Assembly (NCBI GenBank): GCA_045544955.1
Contig: JAZPZY010000017.1
Coordinates: 1-45,679, forward strand
Length of the DNA: 45,679 nucleotides
Direction: 5' to 3'
Source: SIG701 sp045544955
Lineage (GTDB): Bacteria; Bacillota; Clostridia; Oscillospirales; CAG-272
The notes beneath the pieces are model-generated. The model worked only from the letters and a program-made list of their open reading frames with translations, did no database searches and was not told where the DNA came from. Positions 7,978 to 15,137 of this stretch are shown here, piece by piece (positions within the stretch are counted from its first letter, which is position 1; each line of letters begins with the position of its first letter). Both the position numbers and the translations under genes were made by a program.

Positions 7978-8101
7978 AGGCTCCCTTGTGTAAAGGGAGC
8001 TGTCGCGTTAGCGACTGAGGGATTGTTTTTGCTTGATTTCTTCATTTTACAATCCCTCCGTCAGCCTTCGGCTGCCACCTCCCTTTACACAAGGGAGGCT
8101 T
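7978..8101. mobile_element. MITE-like palindromic element
   Basis: Two arms of about 50 bp are near-inverse copies: 7978-8026 and 8049-8101. Both contain CTCCCTTGTGTAAAGGGAG (or its complement) at the outer end and AGGGATTGT at the inner end, around a loop of about 22 nt. Internal stems include GTCGCG-TTA-GCGAC on the left and AGCC-TTCG-GGCT on the right. No open frame is present. Elements of this look are common in Ruminococcaceae-type genomes. Target-site duplications are not obvious. Confidence 0.7.
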
Positions 8102-8127
8102 TTCGTTAGTTCCATTATACCACAAAT

Positions 8128-8157
8128 CGGCAGAGAAAACAAGTTCTCTGCCGAAGT
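8128..8157. terminator. Hairpin, possible terminator
   Basis: The stem CGGCAGAGAA (8128-8137) pairs with TTCTCTGCCG (8144-8153) and is followed by AAGTTTT. It lies beside the MITE-like element; no plus-strand gene upstream would need it, so it may be part of a composite repeat. Confidence 0.5.
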
Positions 8158-8170
8158 TTTGTGCCCGCCT

Positions 8171-8216
8171 ATTTCTCCGCTAAGAATGCAGAGAGAACGG
8201 TAGTCTGTTTCTATTT
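8171..8216 (-). repeat. 46-bp inverted repeat, right copy
   Basis: This is the inverted partner of 7176-7221: 18 and 16 identical bases flank a 12-base divergent core. To its right, 8217-8335 contains a C10 tract (8256-8265) and a copy of the palindrome core found at 74-95, but no gene. Confidence 0.8.
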
Positions 8217-8335
8217 CCCCTGATAATCTCTGGGCTGAGAATGCAGATGCCGTAGCCCCCCCCCCGCAGGATTGCGGCGAAATGCATTTTTTCGCCCTTT
8301 CAACCGCAGGTTGAAAAATATAAACCGCTGATTTA

Positions 8336-8364
8336 TTGTATACGCCGATTCTATGTGATATAAT
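8336..8364 (+). promoter_or_regulatory. Sigma-A promoter of the XRE/beta-helix gene
   Basis: TTGTAT (8336-8341), a 17-bp spacer and TATAAT (8359-8364) lie 25 bases before the start codon. Confidence 0.8.
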
Positions 8365-8389
8365 GAACGCAACGAAAGGAGATGACGGT

Positions 8390-9121
8390 ATGGAAAACGT
8401 AAATATTGTTTTAGCCGCAAATATATTGAAGTACAGAAAGAAAAACGGTTTGAGTCAGGATGAACTTGCGCAGAAATTAGGCGTCACCTTCCAAGCGGTT
8501 TCTAAATGGGAAAATGCAAAAGCCGCGCCTGATATTACGTTTTTGCCCGTAATGGCAGATATTTTCGGTTGTTATATTGATGAACTGTTCTCACGTGAGA
8601 TCAAGACGGAAGTTCATTACGACCACTGTGCGGAATTTCCGTGGCCGGATGATACCGTTGTTCGCGGCGTGGTTTGTGAAGGAAGAAAAATATTGCAGTG
8701 CGATGCCTTAGTTGACAGATTCACCTTTGAGATAATCGGTGATGCAAAGAATGTGCAGAGTGAGTGTAATATTGAAGTGAACGGAAACGTATCGGACGGT
8801 TGTCATGCTGGTGCAAGCATCAACGTTACCGGCTGTGTTTCGGGAGGCTGCAGCTCTGGGTCTGATGTTGTTATTGCAGGGCCGTTGTCCGGCGGATGCA
8901 ATGCGGGCGGAGATCTTACCGTTGGCGGTCATTTGTCCGGAGGATGCAATACAGGCGGCAGTATAACTTGCGGCGGAAATCTTTCGGGCGATATTAACTG
9001 TGGCGGCGACGTGAACGTGAAGGGAAATGTGGAAGCGGTAAGGGTTAAGGGAAATGTCAGCTGCAATTCCTTGAAATGTGATAAAGTTGAAGGGGACGTT
9101 ACGATAAATAACATTGAATGA
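8390..9121 (+). CDS. XRE-family regulator with Cys/Gly-rich repeat tail
   Basis: This 243-residue protein begins with a Cro/CI-type helix-turn-helix (about residues 6-64; LSQDELAQKLGVTFQAVSKWE is the core). The C-terminal half, from about residue 120, is a run of near-repeats of the form (L/V)SGGC(N/S)xGG(D/S), roughly 18 residues each, giving about a dozen cysteines. It ends in VKGNVSCNSLKCDKVEGDV. This pattern fits a short right-handed beta-helix resembling polymer-forming cytoskeletal domains. The regular cysteines could bind metal or sense redox state, which is inference. Start: the ATG at 8390 follows AAAGGAG at 8-nt spacing. It is monocistronic, with a terminator at 9155. Confidence 0.8.
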   Translation: MENVNIVLAANILKYRKKNGLSQDELAQKLGVTFQAVSKWENAKAAPDITFLPVMADIFGCYIDELFSREIKTEVHYDHCAEFPWPDDTVVRGVVCEGRKILQCDALVDRFTFEIIGDAKNVQSECNIEVNGNVSDGCHAGASINVTGCVSGGCSSGSDVVIAGPLSGGCNAGGDLTVGGHLSGGCNTGGSITCGGNLSGDINCGGDVNVKGNVEAVRVKGNVSCNSLKCDKVEGDVTINNIE

Positions 9122-9154
9122 ACTTATAAATAGAGATTCCATTTTGTCAGCTGC

Positions 9155-9184
9155 AAAACAGACTACCCTACGGTAGTCTGTTTT
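9155..9184 (+). terminator. Terminator of the XRE/beta-helix gene
   Basis: A 13-bp perfect stem, 9155-9167 with 9172-9184, has loop CTAC and T-rich flanks. Its core is the same ACAGACTACC stem as at 141-164. Confidence 0.85.
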
Positions 9185-9252
9185 GGGTTTCCCTATGCTG
9201 ATCCAGTCATGCACAGATCGAGCGGGTTTTGCCGTATAGTTTGCCAAAGACA

Positions 9253-9283
9253 AAAAATCCGTCCTCGACGAGAACGGATTTTT
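9253..9283 (-). terminator. Terminator of the SDR gene
   Basis: The stem AAAAATCCGT (9253-9262) pairs with ACGGATTTTT (9274-9283), with a second CTCG/CGAG pairing in the loop. It lies just past the SDR stop on the minus strand. Confidence 0.8.
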
Positions 9284-9300
9284 GTTTTTCCTTTTGGTGA

Positions 9301-10068
9301 TCAGATGGTTGTCCAACCGCCGTCAACGGTGAGAAGCTGACCGGTCGTGTAGCTGGAAGCATCGGATGCAAAATAAATAACAGCACCGTCCAGCTCGCCG
9401 GGCTTGCCGACTCTGCCCATGGGGCAATAGGCCATAACTGCCTGTGCAAACTCGGGCGTATTGATGACCTGATCCGTCATCTCGCTCTCAAAGTATGCGG
9501 GGCCGATGGCATTTACGGTAATGTTGTGCTTTGCCCACTCGCAGGCAAGAGCCTTCGTCAGCATGGCAACGCCGCCCTTGCTGGCACAGTAGGCACTGAT
9601 GGGGCTTCCGTTCATACATACGGTGGAATGGATAGAACCGATGTTGATGATTTTTCCGTAGTTCTGCTTGATCATAACCTTGCCGACCTCGCGTGCCACG
9701 AAATACACACCGTTCAGATTCGTGTTGATCGTCATATTCCAAACGCTGTCTTCCTGAAGTTCAGCGGGAGCGCCGGTTCCGACGCCGGCGTTGTTTACGA
9801 GAATGTCGATCCGTCCGAAACGCTCTACGACGGCTGCAACGGCACTTTTGATGCTTTCGTTGTCCACAACGTCACATTTTACAGAAATACATTCGACACC
9901 CAGAGCCTCTACTTCTTCCTTGACCTTTTCCAGTTTTTCCACTCTTCTTGCAAGGATAGCCACGTTTGCACCCTCTCTTGCAAGAGCAAGAGCAAACTGA
10001 CGGCCCAGACCGGATGATGCACCGGTTACCACGGCAACCTTGCCGCTGATATTAAACAAGCTGCTCAT
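9301..10068 (-). CDS. Short-chain dehydrogenase/reductase, gluconate 5-dehydrogenase-like
   Basis: This 255-residue classical SDR has the Rossmann motif TGASSGLG (about 15-22), NNAG (92-95) and the catalytic Ser145, Tyr160 and Lys164 (YCASK). It would use NAD(P)H to interconvert a hydroxyl and a ketone on a small substrate. The overall pattern resembles sugar-acid dehydrogenases such as gluconate 5-dehydrogenase or KduD, but substrate specificity in SDRs cannot be read from these motifs. Start: the ATG follows GGAGG at 7-nt spacing. It is divergent from nagB across a 314-bp region containing promoters for both. Confidence 0.85.
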   Translation of the reverse strand: MSSLFNISGKVAVVTGASSGLGRQFALALAREGANVAILARRVEKLEKVKEEVEALGVECISVKCDVVDNESIKSAVAAVVERFGRIDILVNNAGVGTGAPAELQEDSVWNMTINTNLNGVYFVAREVGKVMIKQNYGKIINIGSIHSTVCMNGSPISAYCASKGGVAMLTKALACEWAKHNITVNAIGPAYFESEMTDQVINTPEFAQAVMAYCPMGRVGKPGELDGAVIYFASDASSYTTGQLLTVDGGWTTI

Positions 10069-10154
10069 TTTAATTCCTCCAATAAAAATTCAATCAACTG
10101 ACAGTTCTGTAAATAAGCAGCGTTTTAACTGCATCCGTCGAGTCAATCTTCTTT

Positions 10155-10183
10155 ATTGTATCATACAGATGCGTGTTTGTCAA
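10155..10183 (-). promoter_or_regulatory. Sigma-A promoter of the SDR gene
   Basis: On the minus strand, a perfect TTGACA (10183-10178), a 17-bp spacer and TACAAT (10160-10155). About 75 nt of leader follows. Between here and 10313 I see no further gene. Confidence 0.85.
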
Positions 10184-10312
10184 GTAACGCTTAAAAGTAA
10201 AGAATGGCATTATACGGAAGCGTATTTGTGCTATTTCCCCTCCGACGGATTTTCTCCCGGTGCAGGTTCGTGGATAACTTTGGAGGATTTTGTGATTTTT
10301 TGTAAAAAAGCC

Positions 10313-10341
10313 TTTACAAATCCGCTCATTCGTTGTATAAT
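10313..10341 (+). promoter_or_regulatory. Sigma-A promoter of nagB
   Basis: TTTACA (10313-10318), a 17-bp spacer and TATAAT (10336-10341) lie 41 bases before the ATG. Confidence 0.85.
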
Positions 10342-10382
10342 CAAATGGTAAATTCCAAATGCAGACGGAAAGGGAGAAACAT

Positions 10383-11168
10383 ATGAAACTGATTATCAAA
10401 GACAATTACGAAGCAATGAGTGCGTGGGCGGCACAGCATATCGCAGACGCTATCAACAACCACAAGGAAAACCGTCCCTTCATTCTGGGACTGCCCACCG
10501 GCTCTTCCCCTTTGGGCGTGTACAGAAATCTGATCCAGATGAACAAAGAGGGAAAGGTTACTTTCAAAAACGTAGTTACCTTCAACATGGACGAGTACGT
10601 TGGCCTGCCCCGTGAGCACGACCAGAGCTACTGGTACTTCATGCACGATAACTTCTTCAATCATATCGACATTCCTGCCGAAAACGTGAATATTCTGAAC
10701 GGCATGGCGGAGGATCTTGAAGCGGAGTGCCAGCGGTATGAGGATAAGATCGCTTCCTACGGCGGTATCGATCTGTTCCTGGGCGGCAGCGGTGTGGACG
10801 GACACATTGCTTTCAACGAGCCGTTCACCTCTCTCACCTCCCGGACGGGTGTCCGTGCACTGACGGAGGATACGCTCATCGTGAACTCCCGCTTCTTCGG
10901 AAACGACGTGAACAAAGTGCCGAAAACGGCTCTGTCCGTGGGCGTAGGCACCGTTTGCGATTCCAAGCAGGTGCTGCTGCTCATCAGCGGTCACAACAAG
11001 GCACGTGCCCTGCGTCACTGCGTGGAGGGCGGCGTGGATCATGCCTGGACCATCAGCGCACTGCAGCTCCATAAGGATGGCATCATCGCCTGCGACGAGG
11101 CCGCCTGCGGTGAATTGAAGGTGGATACGTACAAATACTTCAAGGAAATCTACAAAAACGAGAAATAA
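10383..11168 (+). CDS. nagB: Glucosamine-6-phosphate deaminase
   Basis: NagB converts glucosamine 6-phosphate to fructose 6-phosphate and ammonia, feeding amino sugars into glycolysis in the cytosol. The 261-residue length is typical. The substrate loop GLPTGSSPLG (36-45), the catalytic Asp70-Glu71 (NMDEY), the His-Asp-Gln-Ser-Tyr segment at 79-83, and GVDGHIAFNEP with Asp139, His141 and Glu146 are all present. The usual GIG before xDGHIAFNEP reads GSG here. Start: the ATG follows AAGGGAG at 7 nt. The gene is monocistronic, with no nagA beside it. Confidence 0.96.
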   Translation: MKLIIKDNYEAMSAWAAQHIADAINNHKENRPFILGLPTGSSPLGVYRNLIQMNKEGKVTFKNVVTFNMDEYVGLPREHDQSYWYFMHDNFFNHIDIPAENVNILNGMAEDLEAECQRYEDKIASYGGIDLFLGGSGVDGHIAFNEPFTSLTSRTGVRALTEDTLIVNSRFFGNDVNKVPKTALSVGVGTVCDSKQVLLLISGHNKARALRHCVEGGVDHAWTISALQLHKDGIIACDEAACGELKVDTYKYFKEIYKNEK

Positions 11169-11177
11169 GTTTTTCAA

Positions 11178-11214
11178 AGGGGCAGCCGCATTCCGATGCG
11201 ACTGCCCCTGTTTT
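11178..11214 (+). terminator. Terminator of nagB
   Basis: The stem AGGGGCAG (11178-11185) pairs with CTGCCCCT (11202-11209), extended by CGCAT/ATGCG inside, followed by GTTTTC. Confidence 0.85.
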
Positions 11215-11233
11215 CGGTTGTGGAGGGAATTTC

Positions 11234-11262
11234 TTGACATATGCAGGAGAGTATGGTATCAT
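11234..11262 (+). promoter_or_regulatory. Sigma-A promoter of the membrane protein gene
   Basis: TTGACA (11234-11239), a 17-bp spacer and TATCAT (11257-11262). Confidence 0.75.
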
Positions 11263-11341
11263 AAAATCGTGGAACACGGCTTTCCATAAAAAACGATGTG
11301 CCGGCGGCACGGAAACAGATCGCCGGCCACGGAGGGATTTT

Positions 11342-11911
11342 ATGTTTTCGATTTTTGGAAATTTGCTTCCGCTGCTGGGAAAAATTTTCCTTGCCGGGTG
11401 TATTTTAGGCGTTGTTTTTCTTGTTCAGCGAATGAAAAAAACAGGCGTACAGCAAACGGAGGAGACGAAAGAGTACAAGCTGATCACCTTCCTGTTTATC
11501 GGCATCACGGCAATGTCGTTTCTGTTTACTATGGGGTGGATCCGGGTTGCGCTGATCGTTTCCGGAATCTTTTTGATTCATACGCTGTTCTTTTTGTTCG
11601 TCAATCTCAGCGCGGCGTTTTTGGTGCCGGCGTTTTCCAGACTGAAGATATGGATATGGCTTTCCGGCGTTACGTATTTTTTGCCGTACTGGATTTTGCC
11701 GGACGGCGGTGATATGGGCGGTGCTTACCTGTATTTCGGCCTGATTACCGACGAGAAGATTCTTGATGTTTTGATGATATTGGCACCCGCGGTGTTCTTT
11801 GTAAACCTTCTGATTCTGACGGCAGAGGTTATTGCCGTATGCTGGTGCAAAAGGCGGCTCCGTGCGGCGAACGGGGCGGCAGACGAGGAAAGCAGCGGGA
11901 CGGCTGCGTAA
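11342..11911 (+). CDS. Small polytopic membrane protein of unknown function
   Basis: This 189-residue protein has about five hydrophobic segments: residues 4-27, 48-64, 68-95, 105-118 and 140-165, the last followed by a basic CWCKRRLR stretch that should sit inside the cell. No family is recognised. Start: the ATG at 11342 follows GGAGGG; a longer frame upstream lacks a ribosome site and would begin inside the promoter. It precedes the Card1-like gene, but that gene has its own promoter starting 27 bases after this stop, so co-function is only suggested by position. Confidence 0.7.
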   Translation: MFSIFGNLLPLLGKIFLAGCILGVVFLVQRMKKTGVQQTEETKEYKLITFLFIGITAMSFLFTMGWIRVALIVSGIFLIHTLFFLFVNLSAAFLVPAFSRLKIWIWLSGVTYFLPYWILPDGGDMGGAYLYFGLITDEKILDVLMILAPAVFFVNLLILTAEVIAVCWCKRRLRAANGAADEESSGTAA

Positions 11912-11937
11912 GCCGTTTCAGCATCGCCCGGCACGGC

Positions 11938-11966
11938 TTGCTCTCTTTGGAAAAATGTGTTATGAT
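11938..11966 (+). promoter_or_regulatory. Promoter of the Card1-like gene
   Basis: TTGCTC (11938-11943), a 17-bp spacer and TATGAT (11961-11966), about 80 bases before the start codon. Confidence 0.65.
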
Positions 11967-12047
11967 GAAAAACAACTACGCATCGGCGGAAATGGCAATA
12001 CGGTGTTGCCGCCGCACGGACGATATAGCGAGGAGGACGGGATAGGG

Positions 12048-13307
12048 ATGACCTACGTGGAGTTTTTTGATAAAATGGCGGTGGAAAACGTCATCGCCTG
12101 CCTGACAGACGTGCCCGAAAGGGTGATCTTTTTGGGCGATAATGCAAAGCTGATGCAGAAGCATATCGAAAAGTACCAGAAGGTTTTTGCCGATCGGGGC
12201 CGCATTGTGGAGTTTTGCTTTCGGACCGTTTCCAGAAGCAATCTGGAAAATGCAGTGGCCGTCCTTTCAAAAATCGTGGAGACCTGCGAGGACTGTGCGT
12301 TCGATATTACCGGCGGGGAGGAGATTCTCACCCTGGCACTGGGCATCGTCTGTGAGCGGCATCCCGAAAAAAAGATCCAGATCCACCGATTCAATATCAA
12401 AAGCGGTGCGGTTTACGACTGCGATAAAGACGGCGTGACGATCTATAAGGATACGCCCGTTCTGTCCGTGGACGAGAACGTGCGTCTCTACGGGGGCGAG
12501 GTGTCCTACGGAGGGATAAACGATACGAAGACCTATAAATGGGATCTCACGCCCGCCTTTCAGGCGGACGTTTCACGGATCTGGAGCGTCTGCCGGAGAA
12601 ACGTTCGTGCCTGGAATAAGCAGTGCGGCTTTTTTTCTGCCATGGAAGAGGTTGGGGCTGTCAGCGGGGACGGCCTTGTCACCACGGCGTCCCGGTATGA
12701 GGTGGAGAAATATTTGAAGCAGAACCGTGCCTCCGGCCAGATAGTAAAGGGAATCGTCAGCGATTTGTGCCGGTACGGCCTTGTGCGGAATTTTGCCGAG
12801 GACGGCCGGGGTGTGCTGACGGTGTCTTATAAAAACGCCCAGGTGAAAAAGTGTCTTGTAAAAGCGGGACAGGCACTGGAAATGCACGTATTCGTCACTG
12901 CGTGTGCATTGCGTGAGGCGGACGGAAGCCCCGTGTACGACGACGCCCGGAACGGCGTGCTCATCGACTGGGACGGATCCATCCCCGGGGAGGAAGGGGA
13001 GGTGCGGTACGATACGGAAAACGAGATCGACGTTTTGCTGATGCACGGGATCGTTCCTGTCTTTATCTCCTGCAAGAACGGCTTTGTTGCCTCGGACGAG
13101 CTGTATAAGCTGGATAGCGTGGCACGCCGCTTTGGCGGAAGGTACGCCAAAAAAGTATTGGTCGCCACCGCCCTTGACACTATGGGGAAAGCAGGGGAAT
13201 ATCTCCGCCAGCGCGCCCGGGATATGGACATCCGCCTTCTGGAGAATATCCAGACGATGACGGACGGAGAATTTGCCCGGAAGATCAAAACGCTCTGGAG
13301 CACCTGA
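12048..13307 (+). CDS. Card1-like protein: CARF domain + winged helix + PD-(D/E)XK nuclease (DUF1887 type)
   Basis: This 419-residue protein has the DUF1887 layout. The N-terminal Rossmann-like CARF region (about 1-140) carries FDITGGEE (85-92), matching the family TGG ligand motif. A central winged-helix-like part spans about 170-265. The C-terminal nuclease-like domain has Glu278 (LEMH), NEIDV with Asp328, SCK with Lys343, and the family block DELYKLDSVARRFGGRYAKKVLVAT. Characterised Card1/Can2 proteins are nucleases switched on by cyclic tetra-adenylate from type III CRISPR-Cas10. No CRISPR or cas gene is in this window. The ExK glutamate position reads Ser341. Start: the ATG at 12048 follows AGGAGG at 11 nt; an upstream 72-codon extension overlaps the previous gene and is rejected. 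Confidence 0.85.
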   Translation: MTYVEFFDKMAVENVIACLTDVPERVIFLGDNAKLMQKHIEKYQKVFADRGRIVEFCFRTVSRSNLENAVAVLSKIVETCEDCAFDITGGEEILTLALGIVCERHPEKKIQIHRFNIKSGAVYDCDKDGVTIYKDTPVLSVDENVRLYGGEVSYGGINDTKTYKWDLTPAFQADVSRIWSVCRRNVRAWNKQCGFFSAMEEVGAVSGDGLVTTASRYEVEKYLKQNRASGQIVKGIVSDLCRYGLVRNFAEDGRGVLTVSYKNAQVKKCLVKAGQALEMHVFVTACALREADGSPVYDDARNGVLIDWDGSIPGEEGEVRYDTENEIDVLLMHGIVPVFISCKNGFVASDELYKLDSVARRFGGRYAKKVLVATALDTMGKAGEYLRQRARDMDIRLLENIQTMTDGEFARKIKTLWST

Positions 13308-13320
13308 CGGGGCTCCGCCG

Positions 13321-13369
13321 AAAACACCTTTGACATCCGTTGTTTTAACGGGAGCGAAGGTGTTTTTTT
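13321..13369 (+). terminator. Terminator of the Card1-like gene
   Basis: The stem AAAACACCTT (13321-13330) pairs with AAGGTGTTTT (13357-13366) and runs into T7. Confidence 0.8.
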
Positions 13370-13480
13370 ATTTTGCTGCGAAACAGCAACGTGCTCGCCG
13401 GCGGCGTCTGCTTGCTTTTTGTCCCATTTAGTGTCTTTTTTGTCACCGTTTCCTATTGCGGACGGGGAATCTGTGTGCTA

Positions 13481-13494
13481 TAATGAAAAAAACC
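13481..13494 (+). promoter_or_regulatory. Extended -10 promoter
   Basis: TGCTATAAT (-10 at 13489-13494) has the TGn extension but no good -35 at 17 bp, and precedes the beta-propeller gene by 20 bases. Confidence 0.55.
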
Positions 13495-13514
13495 AAAGGA
13501 AAGGGAAAATTCAT

Positions 13515-15005
13515 ATGATAAACATTGGCAGCAGACGGGAATGCTTCTTTGACAATTACCTCATCGACGAGGAGAAGACCACGGCGGAAAAACGGCTCCA
13601 TAAGCCGGTACGCAAACAGGTGCTTCATACCTTCGATCAGCCCTTTGAGAATAGCCTTACCACGTTCGTGACGGTGATCTTTGCGGAGGGCAAATATCGG
13701 ATGTACTACGTTACGTCCAAGAATTACATCTGCTACGGGGAGAGCGACGATGCCCAGCACTGGACGTTCCCCAAGATGGGTATCGTTTCCATGAACGGAT
13801 CCACCGAGAATAATGTGATCCTCACTCTGGATATGCTGAAGGAAAAATTCGATTTCCACTTCTTTGACAATATGTCCGTGTTCTACGATGAAAATCCTGC
13901 CTGTCCGGCAGACGAGAAGTACAAAATGACCTGCTGGTGGCTCGGCCACGCGGCGCTTATCCTTCTCTTGAGCGAGGACGGCATCCACTTTGACAAGATG
14001 CGCATGATCACAACGGAGGGCGAGTTTGATTCCCAGAACCGGTCGTTCTGGAGTGCGGCACACGGCAAGTATTTCGCCTATTTCCGGAGCGAGCACGTGC
14101 CTGCCCCAGGTACTGATCGGATGGATACTTCCTGCATGGATGCGGATGCCAGAGCGCTGTACGATGAGGATCAGTTTTTGCTCCGTGAGCCGGGAGAGGG
14201 CACGTACGTCTTTATGCGGGATATCTGCGTGGCGGAATCTCCGGATGCCATAAACTGGTCCCACACGAAGCATATCCAGTTTACCGGCCGGGATTTTCAG
14301 ATGTACAACAACTGCGTGTTCCCTTATCCCCGGGCGCCCCATATGCTGATCGCTTTTCCGCTTCGCTACGCCGAGCGTAAGGCGTGGACGAAAAACTACG
14401 ACGAGCTGTGCGGCAGAGAAGACCGCCTGGAGCGTATGAAAACCATAGCGCGCTTCGGTCTCGCCATCAGCGACGGCTTGTTCATGTCCAGCCGGGACGG
14501 ATACAACTTTGTAAAATTTGACGAGGCGTTTATTGCACCCCCGCCGGAAAATCCGGAATCCTTCGTGTACGGCGACGGCACGGCCGTGCCCAACGTGATC
14601 GAGGTTCCCTCGGACATTCCCGGGGCGGATAACGAATATATGATCCTGGTGCGGGAAAGCTACCGCACTGCCGTGGATCACAATAAGCTGGTGAAGTACA
14701 CCATCCGTATGGACGGATTCGTGTCCATCCACGCCGGCAGTGAGCCGGCAGTGGCGGTGACAAAGCCCTTTATCTACGAGGGCAAGGATCTGTACGCCAA
14801 TATTGCTACCTCCGCCCGGGGCGGTGCGTTCTTCACGCTCACCTGCGGGGACGAATCCTACACTTCTGTGGAGATCTTCGGGAACAGCGTGGATAAGCGG
14901 ATCCGTTTTGCCGATGACGAGGCGGTGGGCCGCCTGTCCGGCAAGGAGGTAACGCTTACCGTGCAGATGTTCGACTGCGATCTGTACGCCATCCGGTTTC
15001 AGTGA
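13515..15005 (+). CDS. Beta-propeller glycoside hydrolase-like protein
   Basis: This 496-residue protein begins IGSRRECFFDNYLID, the signature of a large uncharacterised family of predicted five-bladed beta-propeller proteins (commonly IGSRRELFVDDYLID), distantly like GH32/GH43/GH62 enzymes. Propeller-type repeats include YRMYYVTSKNYICYGESDD and ICVAESPDAINWSH, typical of sugar-binding propeller blades. There is no signal peptide, so it probably acts in the cytosol on imported saccharides. Catalytic acids cannot be assigned with confidence. Start: the ATG at 13515 follows a purine-rich GGAAAGGGAAA site; the 32-codon upstream extension overlaps the promoter. The MFS transporter downstream has its own promoter and may import the substrate. 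Confidence 0.7.
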   Translation: MINIGSRRECFFDNYLIDEEKTTAEKRLHKPVRKQVLHTFDQPFENSLTTFVTVIFAEGKYRMYYVTSKNYICYGESDDAQHWTFPKMGIVSMNGSTENNVILTLDMLKEKFDFHFFDNMSVFYDENPACPADEKYKMTCWWLGHAALILLLSEDGIHFDKMRMITTEGEFDSQNRSFWSAAHGKYFAYFRSEHVPAPGTDRMDTSCMDADARALYDEDQFLLREPGEGTYVFMRDICVAESPDAINWSHTKHIQFTGRDFQMYNNCVFPYPRAPHMLIAFPLRYAERKAWTKNYDELCGREDRLERMKTIARFGLAISDGLFMSSRDGYNFVKFDEAFIAPPPENPESFVYGDGTAVPNVIEVPSDIPGADNEYMILVRESYRTAVDHNKLVKYTIRMDGFVSIHAGSEPAVAVTKPFIYEGKDLYANIATSARGGAFFTLTCGDESYTSVEIFGNSVDKRIRFADDEAVGRLSGKEVTLTVQMFDCDLYAIRFQ

Positions 15006-15037
15006 GCCGGAGGGCGGAAAACCAAAATAGAATCAAA

Positions 15038-15069
15038 CAAGGGGAGGTGTAAATTGTCACCTCCCCTTG
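15038..15069 (+). terminator. Terminator hairpin abutting the next promoter
   Basis: A perfect 12-bp stem (15038-15049 with 15058-15069) has a short T-run. Its last base touches the -35 box of the next promoter at 15070, so it insulates the two genes with no gap. Confidence 0.75.
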
Positions 15070-15098
15070 TTGACATAAATGGGGCGTTGTGCTATAAT
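15070..15098 (+). promoter_or_regulatory. Full-consensus sigma-A promoter of the MFS gene
   Basis: TTGACA (15070-15075), a 17-bp spacer and TATAAT (15093-15098) with a TGC extension. Every element matches consensus, so expression should be strong unless repressed. Confidence 0.9.
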
Positions 15099-15137
15099 AC
15101 CATTTTGATAGAACATAGGAAAGAAGGATTCTTTATC

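Noticed and set aside
11832..12047. Upstream 72-codon extension of the Card1-like gene
   Set aside because: It begins inside the preceding gene, runs through a promoter and lacks similarity to the family N-terminus, which starts at 12048.
13443..14732. 429-codon minus-strand frame opposite the beta-propeller gene
   Set aside because: It lies wholly antisense to a well-supported gene, has no ribosome site or family motif, and is His/Val/Gly-rich as expected from GC-rich shadow frames.
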